A model generated the notes under the pieces. The model was given only the letters and a program-made list of their open reading frames with translations, did no database searches and was not told the origin of the DNA. 37,932 nt of DNA from a virus, in IMG/VR virus record IMGVR_UViG_3300008114_001224, positions 1-37,932 of that record; one strand, written 5' to 3'. The number at the start of each line of letters is the position of its first letter. The stretch's first letter is position 1. The translations under genes were made by a program, and so were the position numbers. Of this stretch, positions 1 to 5,984 are shown piece by piece.

Positions 1-8
1 TTTGTTAA

Positions 9-40
9 TTTAAAAGGTTAATAAATATTATCCTTTTAAA
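9..40. repeat. Long inverted repeat / hairpin
   Basis: TTTAAAAGG (9-17) is perfectly complementary to CCTTTTAAA (32-40), and inside it TAAT (19-22) can pair with ATTA (27-30), giving a long AT-rich hairpin. It could be the terminator of a gene lying before the window, but no clear run of T follows. The 12-mer GGTTAATAAATA sits in it at 16-27 and recurs at 283-294 and 29271-29282. Confidence 0.5.
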
Positions 41-143
41 TTTAGGGTTAGCAGAAGATGGAGAGCGCAGAGGCAATGACAAACTTTTTTGTCTTGCAAA
101 AAATTTGTCTGAGCCTGTTAGAAAAAGGACACGTGCTGTGGAA

Positions 144-187
144 AGACAAGGGGGGTCCCCCTCCTTGGCTTGGCCCGGGGGGTGTCT
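144..187. ncRNA. GC-rich foldable island, possible structured RNA
   Basis: This is the only strongly GC-rich patch in the first 30 kb. AGACA (144-148) can pair with TGTCT (183-187), enclosing a hairpin at 149-162 (AGGGG/CCCCT) and a second one (CCTTGG 163-168 with CCGGGG 175-180, using two G-U pairs). No credible gene covers it. Only the potential fold is seen; transcription, strand and function are unknown. It could also be a DNA-level site. Confidence 0.3.
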
Positions 188-236
188 GCATAGGGGATCC
201 ATCACATCCTCTAGAATAAAAAATTTCTCCTACCGG

Positions 237-267
237 TTTGGAGTTTTAAAATTTAGTTGTATGTTTG
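237..267 (+). promoter_or_regulatory. Bacteroidota-type promoter
   Basis: TTTG at 237-240, a 19-base spacer, then TATGTTTG at 260-267: a full match to the TTTG / TAnnTTTG pattern. The predicted start, near 271-273, would give a transcript meeting the hairpin at 297-330 after about 50-60 bases, so it may make a short RNA or be attenuated before the 352 gene. Confidence 0.55.
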
Positions 268-296
268 TCATGTTATTTTAAGGGTTAATAAATAGC

Positions 297-330
297 ACAA
301 AGGTCTGGAGTTGAAAGCCCGGGCCTTTGT
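297..330 (+). terminator. Strong hairpin, terminator-like
   Basis: ACAAAGGTCTGG (297-308) pairs with CCGGGCCTTTGT (319-330) over 12 base pairs, two of them G-U, around a 10-base loop. The sequence after it is T-rich but interrupted (ttatttgtatt). It lies between the promoter at 237-267 and the -7 box at 340-347, so termination or attenuation is the likely role. Confidence 0.5.
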
Positions 331-339
331 TATTTGTAT

Positions 340-347
340 TATATTTG
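340..347 (+). promoter_or_regulatory. -7 box of a leaderless promoter
   Basis: TATATTTG ends four bases before the ATG at 352, so the transcript would start at or next to the start codon. No TTG at the usual distance upstream was found, so the match rests on the -7 box and on the spacing shared with the boxes at 482, 1724, 2915 and 32268. Confidence 0.4.
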
Positions 348-351
348 TCTT

Positions 352-477
352 ATGGAAAAATGGATACTATTTGTCCTATATGTATTAGGTGTATGTGTAG
401 GAGTTGCTATAGGGTACATGATGTCTGGATGTAAGTCTACCCAGAAGTGTGATGCCTATAGTAAGTGTGCTAAATAA
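352..477 (+). CDS. Small membrane protein, 41 aa
   Basis: A 41-residue reading frame (too short for most gene callers) with a hydrophobic stretch from about residue 4 to 24 (WILFVLYVLGVCVGVAIGYM), followed by a short polar tail with three cysteines (GCKSTQKCDAYSKCAK). The first cysteine follows M-S-G, resembling a lipobox (M-S-G-C), so it could be a tiny lipoprotein with a signal peptide, or a single-pass membrane peptide with a short tail. The promoter box at 340-347 places transcription start at the ATG. Function unknown. Confidence 0.55.
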   Translation: MEKWILFVLYVLGVCVGVAIGYMMSGCKSTQKCDAYSKCAK

Positions 478-481
478 TTTG

Positions 482-489
482 TATATTAG
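482..489 (+). promoter_or_regulatory. -7 box of a leaderless promoter
   Basis: TATATTAG ends three bases before the ATG at 493. The same ten-base context (TTTGTATATTAGT) recurs at 2911 with identical spacing to the 2926 start. No TTG upstream at 19-21 bases was found here. Confidence 0.4.
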
Positions 490-492
490 TAT

Positions 493-1356
493 ATGAAGAA
501 GATAGACATGGGTAAGTATATAGTACTCATTGGTAATGATGCCACTGAGACATTTGACTATTACAAAGTCCCGGAAATGCATGGTCTAAACCGTCAGGAT
601 GCACAAGCTGAAGAAGTAGATCATAGAGAAACTAAAGACTACCAAGGTAGAAGCACCAAAGAAGAACTTCTTCTCAAGAAAGTGAAAATATATTTTGATC
701 ACATTAATGGTTTTGGTAAAGTAAGTGATCTAGAAGTCATAGTGAATTGTGCCTATGGTATACTAGAAGAAAATGAATCTTCTATAGATGCACTCAAAGA
801 GGGATGGATTCCCTGGGAGGGGAAGTGGTACAATGAAAGAAGTACCCGGATAGATCTAACAGAATACAAGCCAACTAAAACCACAAAGAAATTATCTAAA
901 AGAATTATACTAGAACACGGGGATGTTGCTGGTAATCTAGAAGCTTACGTGGAGTTGTATGATAAGTATTGTACATATCATGGATTTAAGCGGGATATTA
1001 AACTAGAATCTTTTAAGGATTGTAAAGTCATAGAGTACTGGGCAGATACATTGGTGGGAATTAGTTTGTATAAACAGTTTGATACACAATTTGTAGCATA
1101 CCAGTTTATCTGGGATTATGCTGATCCTAAACTTTCTCTAGGAACAGTAGCTCAAATGTATGAATGTGAAACTGCTAAGTTACTTGGCTGCGAATATGTA
1201 TATTTGTTGGGGGGATATGAGAAGTGCTGTCTGTATAAGTCAAACTATTCAGGGTTTGAATTCTGGACAGGAAAAGAGTGGAGTAAAGATATTGAACTCT
1301 ACACAAGACTAGTAGAAAGGGATGAACAAATTAAGATAGAGAATTATGATCTATGA
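493..1356 (+). CDS. Arginyl-tRNA transferase-like GNAT-fold protein, 287 aa
   Basis: Residues about 197-250 resemble the C-terminal domain of arginyl-tRNA-protein transferases (ATE1/Bpt family): a 'VAYQFIWDYADPKLSLGT' stretch, then an amphipathic helix with ETAKLLGCEYVYLLGGY and CCLYKSNYSGFEFW, which parallels the family pattern 'YYDP..SLGTY..L.EI..AK.LGL.Y.YLGY...C..M.YK..F.P.E'. The N-terminal ~130 residues are polar and unrecognised. Known members transfer an amino acid to protein N-termini from charged tRNA; whether this one does so, acetylates, or modifies something else is not visible. It is led by a leaderless promoter box and overlaps the next gene by 11 bases. The domain call is a pattern judgement. 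Confidence 0.55.
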   Translation: MKKIDMGKYIVLIGNDATETFDYYKVPEMHGLNRQDAQAEEVDHRETKDYQGRSTKEELLLKKVKIYFDHINGFGKVSDLEVIVNCAYGILEENESSIDALKEGWIPWEGKWYNERSTRIDLTEYKPTKTTKKLSKRIILEHGDVAGNLEAYVELYDKYCTYHGFKRDIKLESFKDCKVIEYWADTLVGISLYKQFDTQFVAYQFIWDYADPKLSLGTVAQMYECETAKLLGCEYVYLLGGYEKCCLYKSNYSGFEFWTGKEWSKDIELYTRLVERDEQIKIENYDL

Positions 1357-1546
1357 ACCAACTAATAGAGTAGAAGTAAACACACCAAAAGGCCCGGGGG
1401 TTATTTGGTTAGTAACTGAATATGGGCATGAAACAGATACTATATACACTGTGATTCTAAATGATACGGGAGAGTTTTGGCAGTTTACTCACAAAGACAT
1501 AAGAGCAAAAAACAATATTACATATAACCGGGTAATAAAAAATTAA
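1346..1546 (+). CDS. Small SH3/KOW-like protein, 66 aa
   Basis: Short protein with the sequence character of a small beta barrel: 'VEVNTPKGPGVIWLVTEYG', then 'YTVILNDTGEFWQFTHKDI', alternating hydrophobic and polar residues with Gly turns, as seen in KOW or SH3-like domains. It overlaps the end of the upstream gene by 11 bases and so is translationally linked to it. No enzymatic motif. Function unknown; a nucleic-acid or protein-binding role is a guess. Confidence 0.6.
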   Translation: MIYEPTNRVEVNTPKGPGVIWLVTEYGHETDTIYTVILNDTGEFWQFTHKDIRAKNNITYNRVIKN

Positions 1547-1577
1547 GTATATTATATAGTACTTAATAATTTATATC

Positions 1578-1715
1578 ATGGCAAAAATAAAAGAAATATC
1601 AACTAAGCTTGAAAGTCCAAAAGTATCCCGTCCAGGTGTACATGCTAAAGCGAAAACTAGTAATTTAAAGTCTAGCAAAAACTATAAAAAGTTATATAGA
1701 GGTCAAGGTAAATAA
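1578..1715 (+). CDS. Small basic phage protein, 45 aa
   Basis: A 45-residue Lys-rich protein starting MAKIKEISTKLESPKVSRPG and ending YKKLYRGQGK. The run 'SRPGVHAKAKTSNLKSSKNY' is, from memory, typical of tiny conserved proteins in Bacteroidota phages, of unknown role. High charge suggests nucleic-acid binding or packaging into the particle. A GTATATTA element at 1547-1554 lies 23 bases upstream and may be its promoter, leaving a short leader. Confidence 0.65.
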   Translation: MAKIKEISTKLESPKVSRPGVHAKAKTSNLKSSKNYKKLYRGQGK

Positions 1716-1723
1716 ATTTTGTT

Positions 1724-1731
1724 TATATTTG
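1724..1731 (+). promoter_or_regulatory. -7 box of a leaderless promoter
   Basis: TATATTTG ends three bases before a GTG at 1735, the same spacing as at 482 and 2915. No TTG at the right distance upstream. The box helps choose GTG 1735 as the start of the next gene. Confidence 0.4.
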
Positions 1732-1734
1732 TCT

Positions 1735-2109
1735 GTGACTCTAGAAGAAAAAGTACTTTGGGAAAAGGCAACTAATCTTGCAGAAGATAACCTGCAAGCT
1801 AGAGAATTATTTGAAAAATTAAAAACCAATACAATGCAACTAAAAGGAAAAAGGGTTTTATTAAACAAACCAGAAATGAAAGAATCTCCATTTGAATTAA
1901 GTGAAGCTGACAAGCAAGCAATTGAAATGGACATGAGAAAGACATGGACTAAGTTAGAAGTTTATGCTATCGGGGATGAAGTAGAATCAGTAAAAGTGGG
2001 GGATAAAGTCTACATGGGAATCATTGGACTTCAAGCATCTGAAGCGGTAGAGCTAGAAGATGGAGTAAAACTAATGGTAGCTGAACGAGACATTGCAATA
2101 GTATGGTAA
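1735..2109 (+). CDS. GroES-like co-chaperonin, 124 aa
   Basis: From about residue 36 the protein follows the GroES plan: 'MQLKGKRVLLNKPEM' as the first strands, then 'LEVYAIGDEVESVKVGDKVY', and a C-terminus 'GVKLMVAERDIAIVW', matching the family's 'GK.VLAVG..V..VKVGD.V' and 'V.E.DILAV'. GroES proteins cap the chaperonin GroEL; phages such as T4 (gp31) encode substitutes to fold capsid protein. The segment between the first strands and the 'VYAIG' stretch is longer and helical-looking, and could replace the mobile loop. I prefer GTG 1735 over TTG 1729 because of the promoter box; ATG 1834 is a third option that would remove an acidic, helical N-terminal extension. It overlaps the next gene by 7 bases. 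Confidence 0.65.
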   Translation: MTLEEKVLWEKATNLAEDNLQARELFEKLKTNTMQLKGKRVLLNKPEMKESPFELSEADKQAIEMDMRKTWTKLEVYAIGDEVESVKVGDKVYMGIIGLQASEAVELEDGVKLMVAERDIAIVW

Positions 2110-2411
2110 ACTTTACACAAGAATCAGAAGATATATATCAGAGTCAAATGAAAACACCGTTTGATAAGATAGTATCTAAACAGATACCACTTGAAGATAG
2201 ACTTGTAAATCTTGATAGACCCAAGTATTATGGCGGAGCAGGAAATACTTATGAGGTATTTAATGTACTAGAAGCCTGGGGATTAGATGAAGACTTTTAT
2301 CTAGGGAATGTTATAAAGTATTTAGCACGAGCTGGTAAAAAAACTTCTAATAAGAAAGAAGATTTACAAAAAGCTTTAGTATATTTACAACGAAGAATAG
2401 ATAAATTATGA
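2103..2411 (+). CDS. DUF3310-like protein, 102 aa
   Basis: Residues about 40-102 match the DUF3310 pattern: 'RPKYYGG...YEVFNVLEAWGL' then 'FYLGNVIKYLARAGKK' and 'KEDLQKALVYLQRRI'. This domain, sometimes labelled nucleotide kinase-like by distant similarity, is widespread in phages; its activity is not established. The N-terminal 40 residues are polar. Start and stop overlap both neighbours (ATG inside the upstream gene end; ATGA with the next gene), so it is part of the 1735-2853 operon. Confidence 0.75.
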   Translation: MVNFTQESEDIYQSQMKTPFDKIVSKQIPLEDRLVNLDRPKYYGGAGNTYEVFNVLEAWGLDEDFYLGNVIKYLARAGKKTSNKKEDLQKALVYLQRRIDKL

Positions 2412-2662
2412 GTGAACAAGTAGCCTTTAAAGAAACTAAGATATATTCTTTCGGGGATATCTTAGTAGGTTTGGACTCAGAAGAGATCAATGAGTCTGAA
2501 CAAATTATTGAATTGAGAAAGACCTTCTCTAAATTAGCAGAAGATCTTAAGGATAACTATAATGAAAACAGATCACCAGTAAAGAGTCTTTTGTTTGACC
2601 AAGCAATTGGAGAGATCACAAGAACATTATTGTTATCTGAGAAACTATTAAAAATGAAGTGA
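2408..2662 (+). CDS. Hypothetical helical protein, 84 aa
   Basis: Acidic, predicted mostly helical protein (LRKTFSKLAEDLKDNYNE, then IGEITRTLLLSEKLLKMK). No recognised motif. Linked by ATGA overlap to the DUF3310-like gene upstream and by TGATG to the small membrane gene downstream, so it is co-translated with them. Function unknown. Confidence 0.6.
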   Translation: MSEQVAFKETKIYSFGDILVGLDSEEINESEQIIELRKTFSKLAEDLKDNYNENRSPVKSLLFDQAIGEITRTLLLSEKLLKMK

Positions 2663-2853
2663 TGAGAATAGTTGCAATTATTATATTATTTACAGTTATT
2701 GCTATGTTATGGGCAATAGCACATTTACTATATAAGCCTGTGTATGATAAAATCTCACAGCAGTATGTAATTAATGAAGATGATTTTAAAATTGCAAATA
2801 TTTGCATTGGCGTTATGTTAGCTATTGCACTATCAATCGGCCTACTACTCTAG
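2662..2853 (+). CDS. Small two-span membrane protein, 63 aa
   Basis: Two hydrophobic segments, about residues 2-22 (RIVAIIILFTVIAMLWAIAH) and 43-63 (IANICIGVMLAIALSIGLLL), separated by a polar loop of about 20 residues. ATG 2662 shares bases with the upstream TGA and is preferred over GTG 2659. It is the last gene before a terminator. It could be a holin-like or other inner membrane protein, but the lysis cassette with its own holin lies elsewhere (10411-12040). Confidence 0.6.
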   Translation: MRIVAIIILFTVIAMLWAIAHLLYKPVYDKISQQYVINEDDFKIANICIGVMLAIALSIGLLL

Positions 2854-2882
2854 CCTGTTTTCCTTGTTTCTCATACAGGTAC

Positions 2883-2913
2883 AATCCCCGGTTGCAAAGC
2901 TGGGGATTTTTTT
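2883..2913 (+). terminator. Rho-independent terminator
   Basis: AATCCCC (2883-2889) pairs with GGGGATT (2902-2908), extended inside by GGTT/AGCT with wobble pairs around a GCAA tetraloop, then a run of seven T. It closes the accessory operon. Confidence 0.85.
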
Positions 2914-2922
2914 GTATATTAG
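2892..2922 (+). promoter_or_regulatory. Leaderless promoter of the appendage cassette
   Basis: TTG at 2892-2894, a 20-base spacer, then TATATTAG at 2915-2922, ending three bases before the ATG at 2926. The promoter overlaps the terminator hairpin, so end of one operon and start of the next are interleaved. Confidence 0.5.
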
Positions 2923-2925
2923 TGT

Positions 2926-3237
2926 ATGGCAGAAATCATTGAACAAGGTGAGTTAAATGTACTTGGTACTACACTAGCTACGGGTAGTACAGCTGTAGTA
3001 TCTACTAAACTATTAACAATGAGGTTTTATAATCCTTTAGCTTATGTACTTACTATAGAAAGATATGATGCATCAACAGCTACTAGTGAAGTATTATATG
3101 AATTTAATCTAGCAGCGGGTGACACAATTAATGATAACTTGCAATATGCGTTAAAAGCTGGAGACAAGATAACTGCTTATTCAGATATTCCAGGAACAAC
3201 ATACTATATTTACGGAGTAGACTATGCAACTGATTGA
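2926..3237 (+). CDS. Small structural protein, 103 aa
   Basis: First gene of the appendage cassette. A beta-rich protein without cysteine, with 'MRFYNPLAYVLTIERYDA' and an 'AAGDTINDNLQYALKAGDKI' turn, the character of a small virion jelly-roll or a fibre-attachment protein. No family recognised. It overlaps the following fibre gene by 14 bases, which suggests the two products are made together and may associate. Function inferred from position only. Confidence 0.6.
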   Translation: MAEIIEQGELNVLGTTLATGSTAVVSTKLLTMRFYNPLAYVLTIERYDASTATSEVLYEFNLAAGDTINDNLQYALKAGDKITAYSDIPGTTYYIYGVDYATD

Positions 3238-4633
3238 TAAGAATGGTAATGTCTTTGGTGGTGGAATAGAAATAACTGGTCCAGATGGAAAGCCAAAAAC
3301 AACAGGGGGCGGAGGTGGTTCACCTACAGGGCCAGCCGGGGGTGATTTATATGGTACCTATCCAAACCCTGGTGTAGATTGGAACTTGGGTATATCTACA
3401 TATAGCATGTATTATTATCCATTAAGTTCAAATCCTGCTGGATATATTACAACTGCAGCTCTCTCAGGTTATTTAACTGTGGCTACCGCAGCAAGTACCT
3501 ATTATCCGCTTACAAATCCTAATGCATTTATCTCAGGTATAACAGGATCAGATGTAGTAACAGCTCTTGGATATACTCCGTATGATGCAGCTAATCCTGC
3601 AGGATATATAGATTCATCTGCACTAACTCCATACTTAACATCTGCAACAGCAGCTACTACTTATCAACCAAAATTAACTTTAACTACTACAGGAACATCA
3701 GGTGTAGCTACTTTAAGTGGTGCCACATTAAATATTCCTAATTATACAAGTAGTGTTTCAGCAATAGATACTCAACTTTTTTTAAGCAGTGGTGTATGGA
3801 CTAAACCTACTGGAGCAAAATATGTAGAGGTTTATTTAGTTAGTGGTGGTGGAGGAGGTGGATCAGGCAGAAGGGGGGCAACTAATACTGCACGATATGG
3901 AGGTGGTGGTGGTTCATCTGGTTCTTTTAACATTGCTAAAATAAATGCGGACAATTTAGCTGCAACAGAAAATATTTGGATTGGTACAGGAGGAACTTCG
4001 GGCCCTGCTATAGCAGTTAATGATACCAATGGTTCACCAGGAGGTACTGGGGGACTTTCATTATTTGGTGGTTCAGGTACTGCTATTACTGCAAAACTTA
4101 CTACTGGAAATGGATTTGGTGGTGTTGGAGGAACTGCTGCTGCACAAGGTGGTTCTTCTATAGGAAACTCAGTTATGTTTGGGGTATTGTATAGCTCATC
4201 TATTTTTGCTACAGGAACATTAGGACCAGGTGCTTTTTCAGGAGGTTCAACTACTTATTTATCTAGACCATTAACGGGAGGTGGAATAGGTGGGGGCCTT
4301 AGTACAGTAAATGCAACTAATACAGGAGGTGGTGTTCTTATAACAGGTATTGCTACAACACAAACAATTGCAAGTGTTTCAACAGCATCAGCTGTAGGTA
4401 GTTCTGGAAATAATGGTAGTTTACTAACAAATAGTCCTTCAGGATTATTTTTTGCAAGTGCTGGAAGTGGTGGAAATTCTGGAGATGCAGCCGGCACTAT
4501 AGCTGGGGGTAGGGGTGGAAATGGAGGTCCTGGTGCCGGAGGTGGGGGAGGAGGAGCATCTGCAAATGGTGCAAACTCAGGCGCGGGCGGAACTGGAGGA
4601 AATGGTTTTTGTTTAATTATAACATATTTCTAA
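3224..4633 (+). CDS. Tail fibre with glycine-rich C-terminal domain, 469 aa
   Basis: The N-terminal half repeats tail-fibre type segments (YYPLSSNPAGYITTAALSGY, ITGSDVVTALGYTPYDAANP), typical of trimeric phage fibres. From residue ~190 'LFLSSGVWTKPTGAKYVEVY' introduces the glycine-rich domain (many GGGGG runs to the end, finishing GGNGFCLIITYF) found at the tips of fibres and adhesins, e.g. the sandwich of polyglycine helices in T4-like gp38 adhesins. The protein probably binds the host surface. Antisense frames here are shadows created by the glycine codons. It ends TAATG, overlapping the tiny gene that follows. Confidence 0.8.
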   Translation: MQLIDKNGNVFGGGIEITGPDGKPKTTGGGGGSPTGPAGGDLYGTYPNPGVDWNLGISTYSMYYYPLSSNPAGYITTAALSGYLTVATAASTYYPLTNPNAFISGITGSDVVTALGYTPYDAANPAGYIDSSALTPYLTSATAATTYQPKLTLTTTGTSGVATLSGATLNIPNYTSSVSAIDTQLFLSSGVWTKPTGAKYVEVYLVSGGGGGGSGRRGATNTARYGGGGGSSGSFNIAKINADNLAATENIWIGTGGTSGPAIAVNDTNGSPGGTGGLSLFGGSGTAITAKLTTGNGFGGVGGTAAAQGGSSIGNSVMFGVLYSSSIFATGTLGPGAFSGGSTTYLSRPLTGGGIGGGLSTVNATNTGGGVLITGIATTQTIASVSTASAVGSSGNNGSLLTNSPSGLFFASAGSGGNSGDAAGTIAGGRGGNGGPGAGGGGGGASANGANSGAGGTGGNGFCLIITYF

Positions 4634-4764
4634 TGATAAGAGTAGCCATAATAGTAGACGGTGTTGTAGAAAATGTAATTGTAATCACACAAGAAAACCT
4701 AGATATGTTATTAGATGTAGATCATATAATATCTGATACATTAGAAATCGGGGACAAAGTATAA
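4633..4764 (+). CDS. Tiny fibre-associated protein, 43 aa
   Basis: Begins MIRVAIIVDGVVENVIVIT and ends 'LEIGDKV'. The pattern 'hydrophobic strand - (D/N)GVV.NVI - ... - GD.V' is shared with short proteins often encoded next to phage tail-fibre genes and distantly recalls tail-fibre assembly proteins. It overlaps the fibre stop codon by one base (TAATG), so it is translationally coupled. A role in fibre folding or attachment is inference. Confidence 0.6.
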   Translation: MIRVAIIVDGVVENVIVITQENLDMLLDVDHIISDTLEIGDKV

Positions 4765-4849
4765 ATACTCTTCTTATAAGTTTGTTATCTAAATAATTTT
4801 TATTATATTATAGATATAGTGTATATAATTACTACTAAAATAATATAAT
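4765..4849 (+). promoter_or_regulatory. AT-rich gap with possible promoter
   Basis: The gap before the S74 fibre gene is almost pure A/T. It contains TAAGTTTG (4777-4784), matching TAnnTTTG but with no good TTG upstream, and a TATATAAT stretch near 4820. A promoter here is plausible but weakly supported. Confidence 0.3.
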
Positions 4850-5983
4850 ATGAGCCAAATTAATGTAGATATAATACTTCCTCAATCATCAAATGTTGTA
4901 GGAGTAAATGGAGTAAACATAAGTTCCCCACTAGGAGATCCTGCTAACGTTGCTTTTGGAAATGGTGGTCTTTCAATGGTTTCAGGTTCTAATACTACAT
5001 TAATTGGTAGTAGTGCTGGTGGGTCACTAACAACAGGAAATCAAAATACAGCAGTTGGTACATATTCATTAGTAAATTGTACAACAGGAAGTAATAATGT
5101 TGCTGTTGGTATGAATTCATTATTTGCTAATGTTACTGGAAATAGAAATATATCAATTGGAAATTTTGCATTATATTCAAATACAGTAGGTAACAACAGT
5201 GTAGCAATTGGATATGAAGCTTTAAAACTTTATACTGGTACTCCTGGTCAAGTAGCAATTGGTTTTAATGCTTTGGCAAGTACAACAACTGGTATTAATA
5301 ATACTGCAATTGGAGTTTCAGCTCTAGGTTTAGCAACCGGATCAAGTAATACATCAGTTGGACATGAATGTTTACCTAGTTTAACTAGTGGAACAGGGAA
5401 TACAGCTTTAGGATTGCGAGCTGGTGCAACATTTAATTCCGGAAGTCAGAATACTATTGTGGGTTATCAAATGGGTTGGACATTAACTTCTGGAAATAAT
5501 AATGTTATGCTCGGTACTGGTCAAGCTGGTGCATCTTATTTAAGTTCTGGAAGTAACAATATACTAATAGGTTATCTTGCAGAACCATCTACTCCAATTG
5601 TGAGTAATGAAATTACTCTTGGTAACTCAAGCAATACAGTTCTTAGATGTGCTGTTACTTCTATAACATCACTCTCAGATGTTAGAGACAAAAAAGAAGT
5701 TACTGAGTTAACTGCAGGACTTAATTTTGTAAATACTCTTAAACCAGTGGAGTTTGTGTGGGATGAAAGAAATGAAAATGGTAAACATGATGTTAAAGAT
5801 TTTGGTTTCATAGCACAAGATCTTAAAAAATCTCAGGAAGATGCAGCATTAGCTGAAACATTAAATTTAGTATATGAACAAAATCCTGAGAGACTTGAAG
5901 CTTCTTATGGAAAACTTGTTCCAATTCTTGTCAAAGCAATACAAGATTTATCAAAAGAACTTAATGAATTAAAAAATAAATAA
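4850..5983 (+). CDS. Beta-repeat fibre with S74 self-cleaving chaperone domain, 377 aa
   Basis: N-terminus MSQINVDIILPQSSNVVGVN is shared with the next gene and is the likely virion anchor. Residues ~40-250 are repeats of about 20-25 residues of the type 'TG.NN.AIG..AL', like the head repeats of trimeric autotransporter adhesins (Hep_Hag/YadA). From residue 276, SDVRDK is the catalytic Ser-Lys pair (S276, K281) of the peptidase S74 intramolecular chaperone family, followed by 'VEFVWDE', 'DFGFIAQDL' and a C-terminal helix (LVPILVKAIQDLSKELNEL). In this family the C-terminal domain trimerises the fibre and then cuts itself off before the Ser. Host adhesin. Confidence 0.85.
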   Translation: MSQINVDIILPQSSNVVGVNGVNISSPLGDPANVAFGNGGLSMVSGSNTTLIGSSAGGSLTTGNQNTAVGTYSLVNCTTGSNNVAVGMNSLFANVTGNRNISIGNFALYSNTVGNNSVAIGYEALKLYTGTPGQVAIGFNALASTTTGINNTAIGVSALGLATGSSNTSVGHECLPSLTSGTGNTALGLRAGATFNSGSQNTIVGYQMGWTLTSGNNNVMLGTGQAGASYLSSGSNNILIGYLAEPSTPIVSNEITLGNSSNTVLRCAVTSITSLSDVRDKKEVTELTAGLNFVNTLKPVEFVWDERNENGKHDVKDFGFIAQDLKKSQEDAALAETLNLVYEQNPERLEASYGKLVPILVKAIQDLSKELNELKNK

Positions 5984-5984
5984 G

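Noticed and set aside
5-205. Reverse-strand frame of 66 codons in the GC-rich leader region
   Set aside because: It spans the foldable GC-rich island, has no recognisable domain, no sensible start context, and lies opposite to every accepted gene.
493-1356. Alternative start at the internal ATG 508 (M6)
   Set aside because: The promoter box at 482-489 has the same distance to ATG 493 as the box at 2915-2922 has to ATG 2926, which favours the first ATG.
3832-4497. Reverse-strand Pro/Leu-rich frames under the glycine-rich fibre
   Set aside because: They are mirror images of glycine codons (GGT/GGA read as ACC/TCC/CCA); composition is artefactual and the sense frame has a clear fibre domain.
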